Source: a virus. Taken from it: a stretch of 64,000 bases of DNA. Below are positions 63,102 to 64,000 of the stretch, in pieces. Below the pieces are notes generated by a model. The model did no database searches. It had not been told where the DNA came from and worked only from the letters and a program-made list of their open reading frames with translations. Within the stretch, counting starts at the first letter, position 1. Every line of letters begins with the position of its first letter. Both the position numbers and the translations under genes were made by a program. The stretch covers positions 1-64,000 of the IMG/VR virus record IMGVR_UViG_3300009181_000063, one strand, 5' to 3'.

Positions 63102-63725
63102 ATGGCTGAACAAATAAACGGATTTTTTCCAGGAGAGCTTTTACCAACAACTACCGTAGGTGGGTGTATTGATATTTTTGAGGGTGCTTGGCCTAATCCA
63201 AAAGAAACAATTGAAGCTATGGATTTTGCCTGTTCCTCTCTAGACTCAGGCGCAAGATGGGTAAGGGCAAAAACGGTTGGTAACCGGGGCTCAGAAAAAA
63301 GAACAAATAACTTCCTTAGTGTTACAGAAGAAGCTATGAGAGACAGTGCAATTTTTCAAAATATTCATAATCAAATGAACATGTTGTTACTTGCCACAAC
63401 AATTCCTTACGCAAAAAAACACGATATTGAGGCTTTATATCACGAGGGCTATCAGGCTTTAAAGTACTCCGGGGGGCAAGAGTACAAAGCACACGCAGAT
63501 GGCACTACCGCTATGGGTAGGGCTGTTTCAGCAATTGTTTACTTAAATGATAACTACAGTGGTGGAGAAGTTGAGTTTGTAAATTTTGGGCTTAAAATTA
63601 AACCTAAACCTGGAATGTTACTTCTTTTTCCGTCTACGTATCCTTATACGCACATAGCCCATCCAGTAACCGAAGGACTTAAATATGCGTTAGTTACTTG
63701 GATCCATGATCGGCCATTAGATTGA
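63102..63725 (+). CDS. 2-Oxoglutarate/Fe(II)-dependent oxygenase (prolyl-4-hydroxylase-like)
   Basis: The 207-residue product has the iron triad H131-x-D133 (YKAHADG) and H184 (PYTHIAHPVTEG), with K194 as the probable oxoglutarate ligand. SAIVYLNDNYSGGEVEFVNF and KPGMLLLFPS are the prolyl-4-hydroxylase-fold strands. It would hydroxylate an amino acid. The divergent collagen-like fibres next door are the natural suspect substrate. It begins one base after its neighbour's stop. Confidence 0.85.
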   Translation: MAEQINGFFPGELLPTTTVGGCIDIFEGAWPNPKETIEAMDFACSSLDSGARWVRAKTVGNRGSEKRTNNFLSVTEEAMRDSAIFQNIHNQMNMLLLATTIPYAKKHDIEALYHEGYQALKYSGGQEYKAHADGTTAMGRAVSAIVYLNDNYSGGEVEFVNFGLKIKPKPGMLLLFPSTYPYTHIAHPVTEGLKYALVTWIHDRPLD

Positions 63726-64000
63726 TAAATAGCAAAAAAATTAAATTTATTGCTAACGCCGAATTAACGTACACTACAGAAGACCCTCCCGTACCCGCCA
63801 GGTCTACTATTCCCCAATGGTATAAAAATATTCCTTTGGAACGAGAAGAAGCTTTAAAGAATGATAAAAAACCTTTTACTGTTAAAGCTTGCATACCTTT
63901 TATGGATGTTATGGTTTCTGGGTATATGTTGTGTATGCCACAAGATTTAGAGTTTAGATTTGTAGACGGTCAACGTAGGGTTTTTTGGGGGTATATAAAA
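63722..64000 (+). CDS. Conserved phage protein, C-terminus off the window
   Basis: The frame is open for 93 codons to the edge, starting with a TTG that overlaps the previous TGA. The product (MINSKKIKFIANAELTYTTE...) has PPVPARSTIPQWYKNIPLER and FTVKACIPFMDVMVSGYMLC. The pattern W-[YF]-[KR] ... KxCxPF-x-D-x3-[ST]-GY is typical of a family of unknown function found in many marine and freshwater phages. Confidence 0.65.
   Translation, partial: MINSKKIKFIANAELTYTTEDPPVPARSTIPQWYKNIPLEREEALKNDKKPFTVKACIPFMDVMVSGYMLCMPQDLEFRFVDGQRRVFWGYIK

Noticed and set aside
1-64000. Integrase, excisionase or attachment site
   Set aside because: No tyrosine or serine recombinase motifs were seen in any product; the MerR-like protein at 36208 lies in the replication block and is not enough for a lysogeny module.

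Overview
The window looks like part of the genome of a tailed phage with a contractile tail (myovirus morphology) that infects an actinobacterium. The tail call rests on a sheath protein, a gp19-type tube, a long tape measure, a J/W/V/D/I-type baseplate and a LysM baseplate protein. The actinobacterial host is inferred from two WhiB-family genes, a proteasome-like Ntn hydrolase, a GP88-type protein, a DUF4192-like protein and several other small families typical of actinophages. Base composition is moderate (low-to-mid 40s % GC by eye). This argues against a high-GC Streptomyces or Mycobacterium host and would fit a low-GC freshwater actinobacterium, but that is inference. No integrase, repressor/attachment module, rRNA or convincing tRNA was found. 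Capsid, portal and terminase genes are not in the window and presumably lie outside it.

Layout. (1) 1-4870, minus strand: the end of a secreted Thr/Pro-rich protein, then a chain of about 17 very small, mostly basic or Cys-rich genes linked by ATGA or TAATG overlaps. (2) 4893-5987, plus: an HNH endonuclease. (3) 6000-13300, plus: an early-type region of small single genes or short operons. Each unit is headed by a reiterated non-coding module (GTTTGTGTTG, covarying hairpins, a CRP/GlxR-like palindrome TGTGA-N6-TCACA, a second hairpin and a GGGGCTAG ribosome-binding motif). It ends in a ~0.7 kb non-coding region with five such palindromes and nested inverted repeats. (4) 13304-16891, plus: small genes, WhiB and a cytosine-C5 DNA methyltransferase split between two overlapping frames. 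(5) 16959-44441, minus: class II ribonucleotide reductase, a nucleotidyltransferase-like protein, a proteasome-like protein, a second cluster of small genes, a metallophosphoesterase, SpoVS, then the replication/recombination block (RuvC, Cas4-like nuclease, WhiB, PD-(D/E)XK nuclease, RecA, DNA polymerase I, a putative ssDNA-binding protein, MerR-like and ribbon-helix-helix regulators, SNF2 helicase, dNMP kinase, primase, DnaB helicase, helicase-loader ATPase, winged-helix initiator-like protein). (6) 44489-62879, minus: baseplate, tape measure, tube, sheath, neck and collagen-like fibre genes plus a glycosyltransferase. (7) 62931-64000, plus: a small gene, a 2-oxoglutarate/Fe(II) oxygenase and a truncated gene.

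How the parts work together. The replication block encodes an almost complete fork and recombination set, and the B12-type reductase and dNMP kinase supply nucleotides. Early genes appear to be driven by many near-identical promoters that could read the host cAMP-CRP/GlxR state. The tail block encodes a complete contractile tail with a cell-wall peptidase in the tape measure. The strongest candidates for undescribed biology are the early leader module with its covarying RNA hairpins, a shared N-terminal octapeptide (MxPxxxQF) on six otherwise unrelated small basic proteins, an apparent +1 frameshift joining the hub chaperone to a short DUF6760-like domain, the split methyltransferase, and a prolyl-hydroxylase-like oxygenase next to collagen-like fibres.
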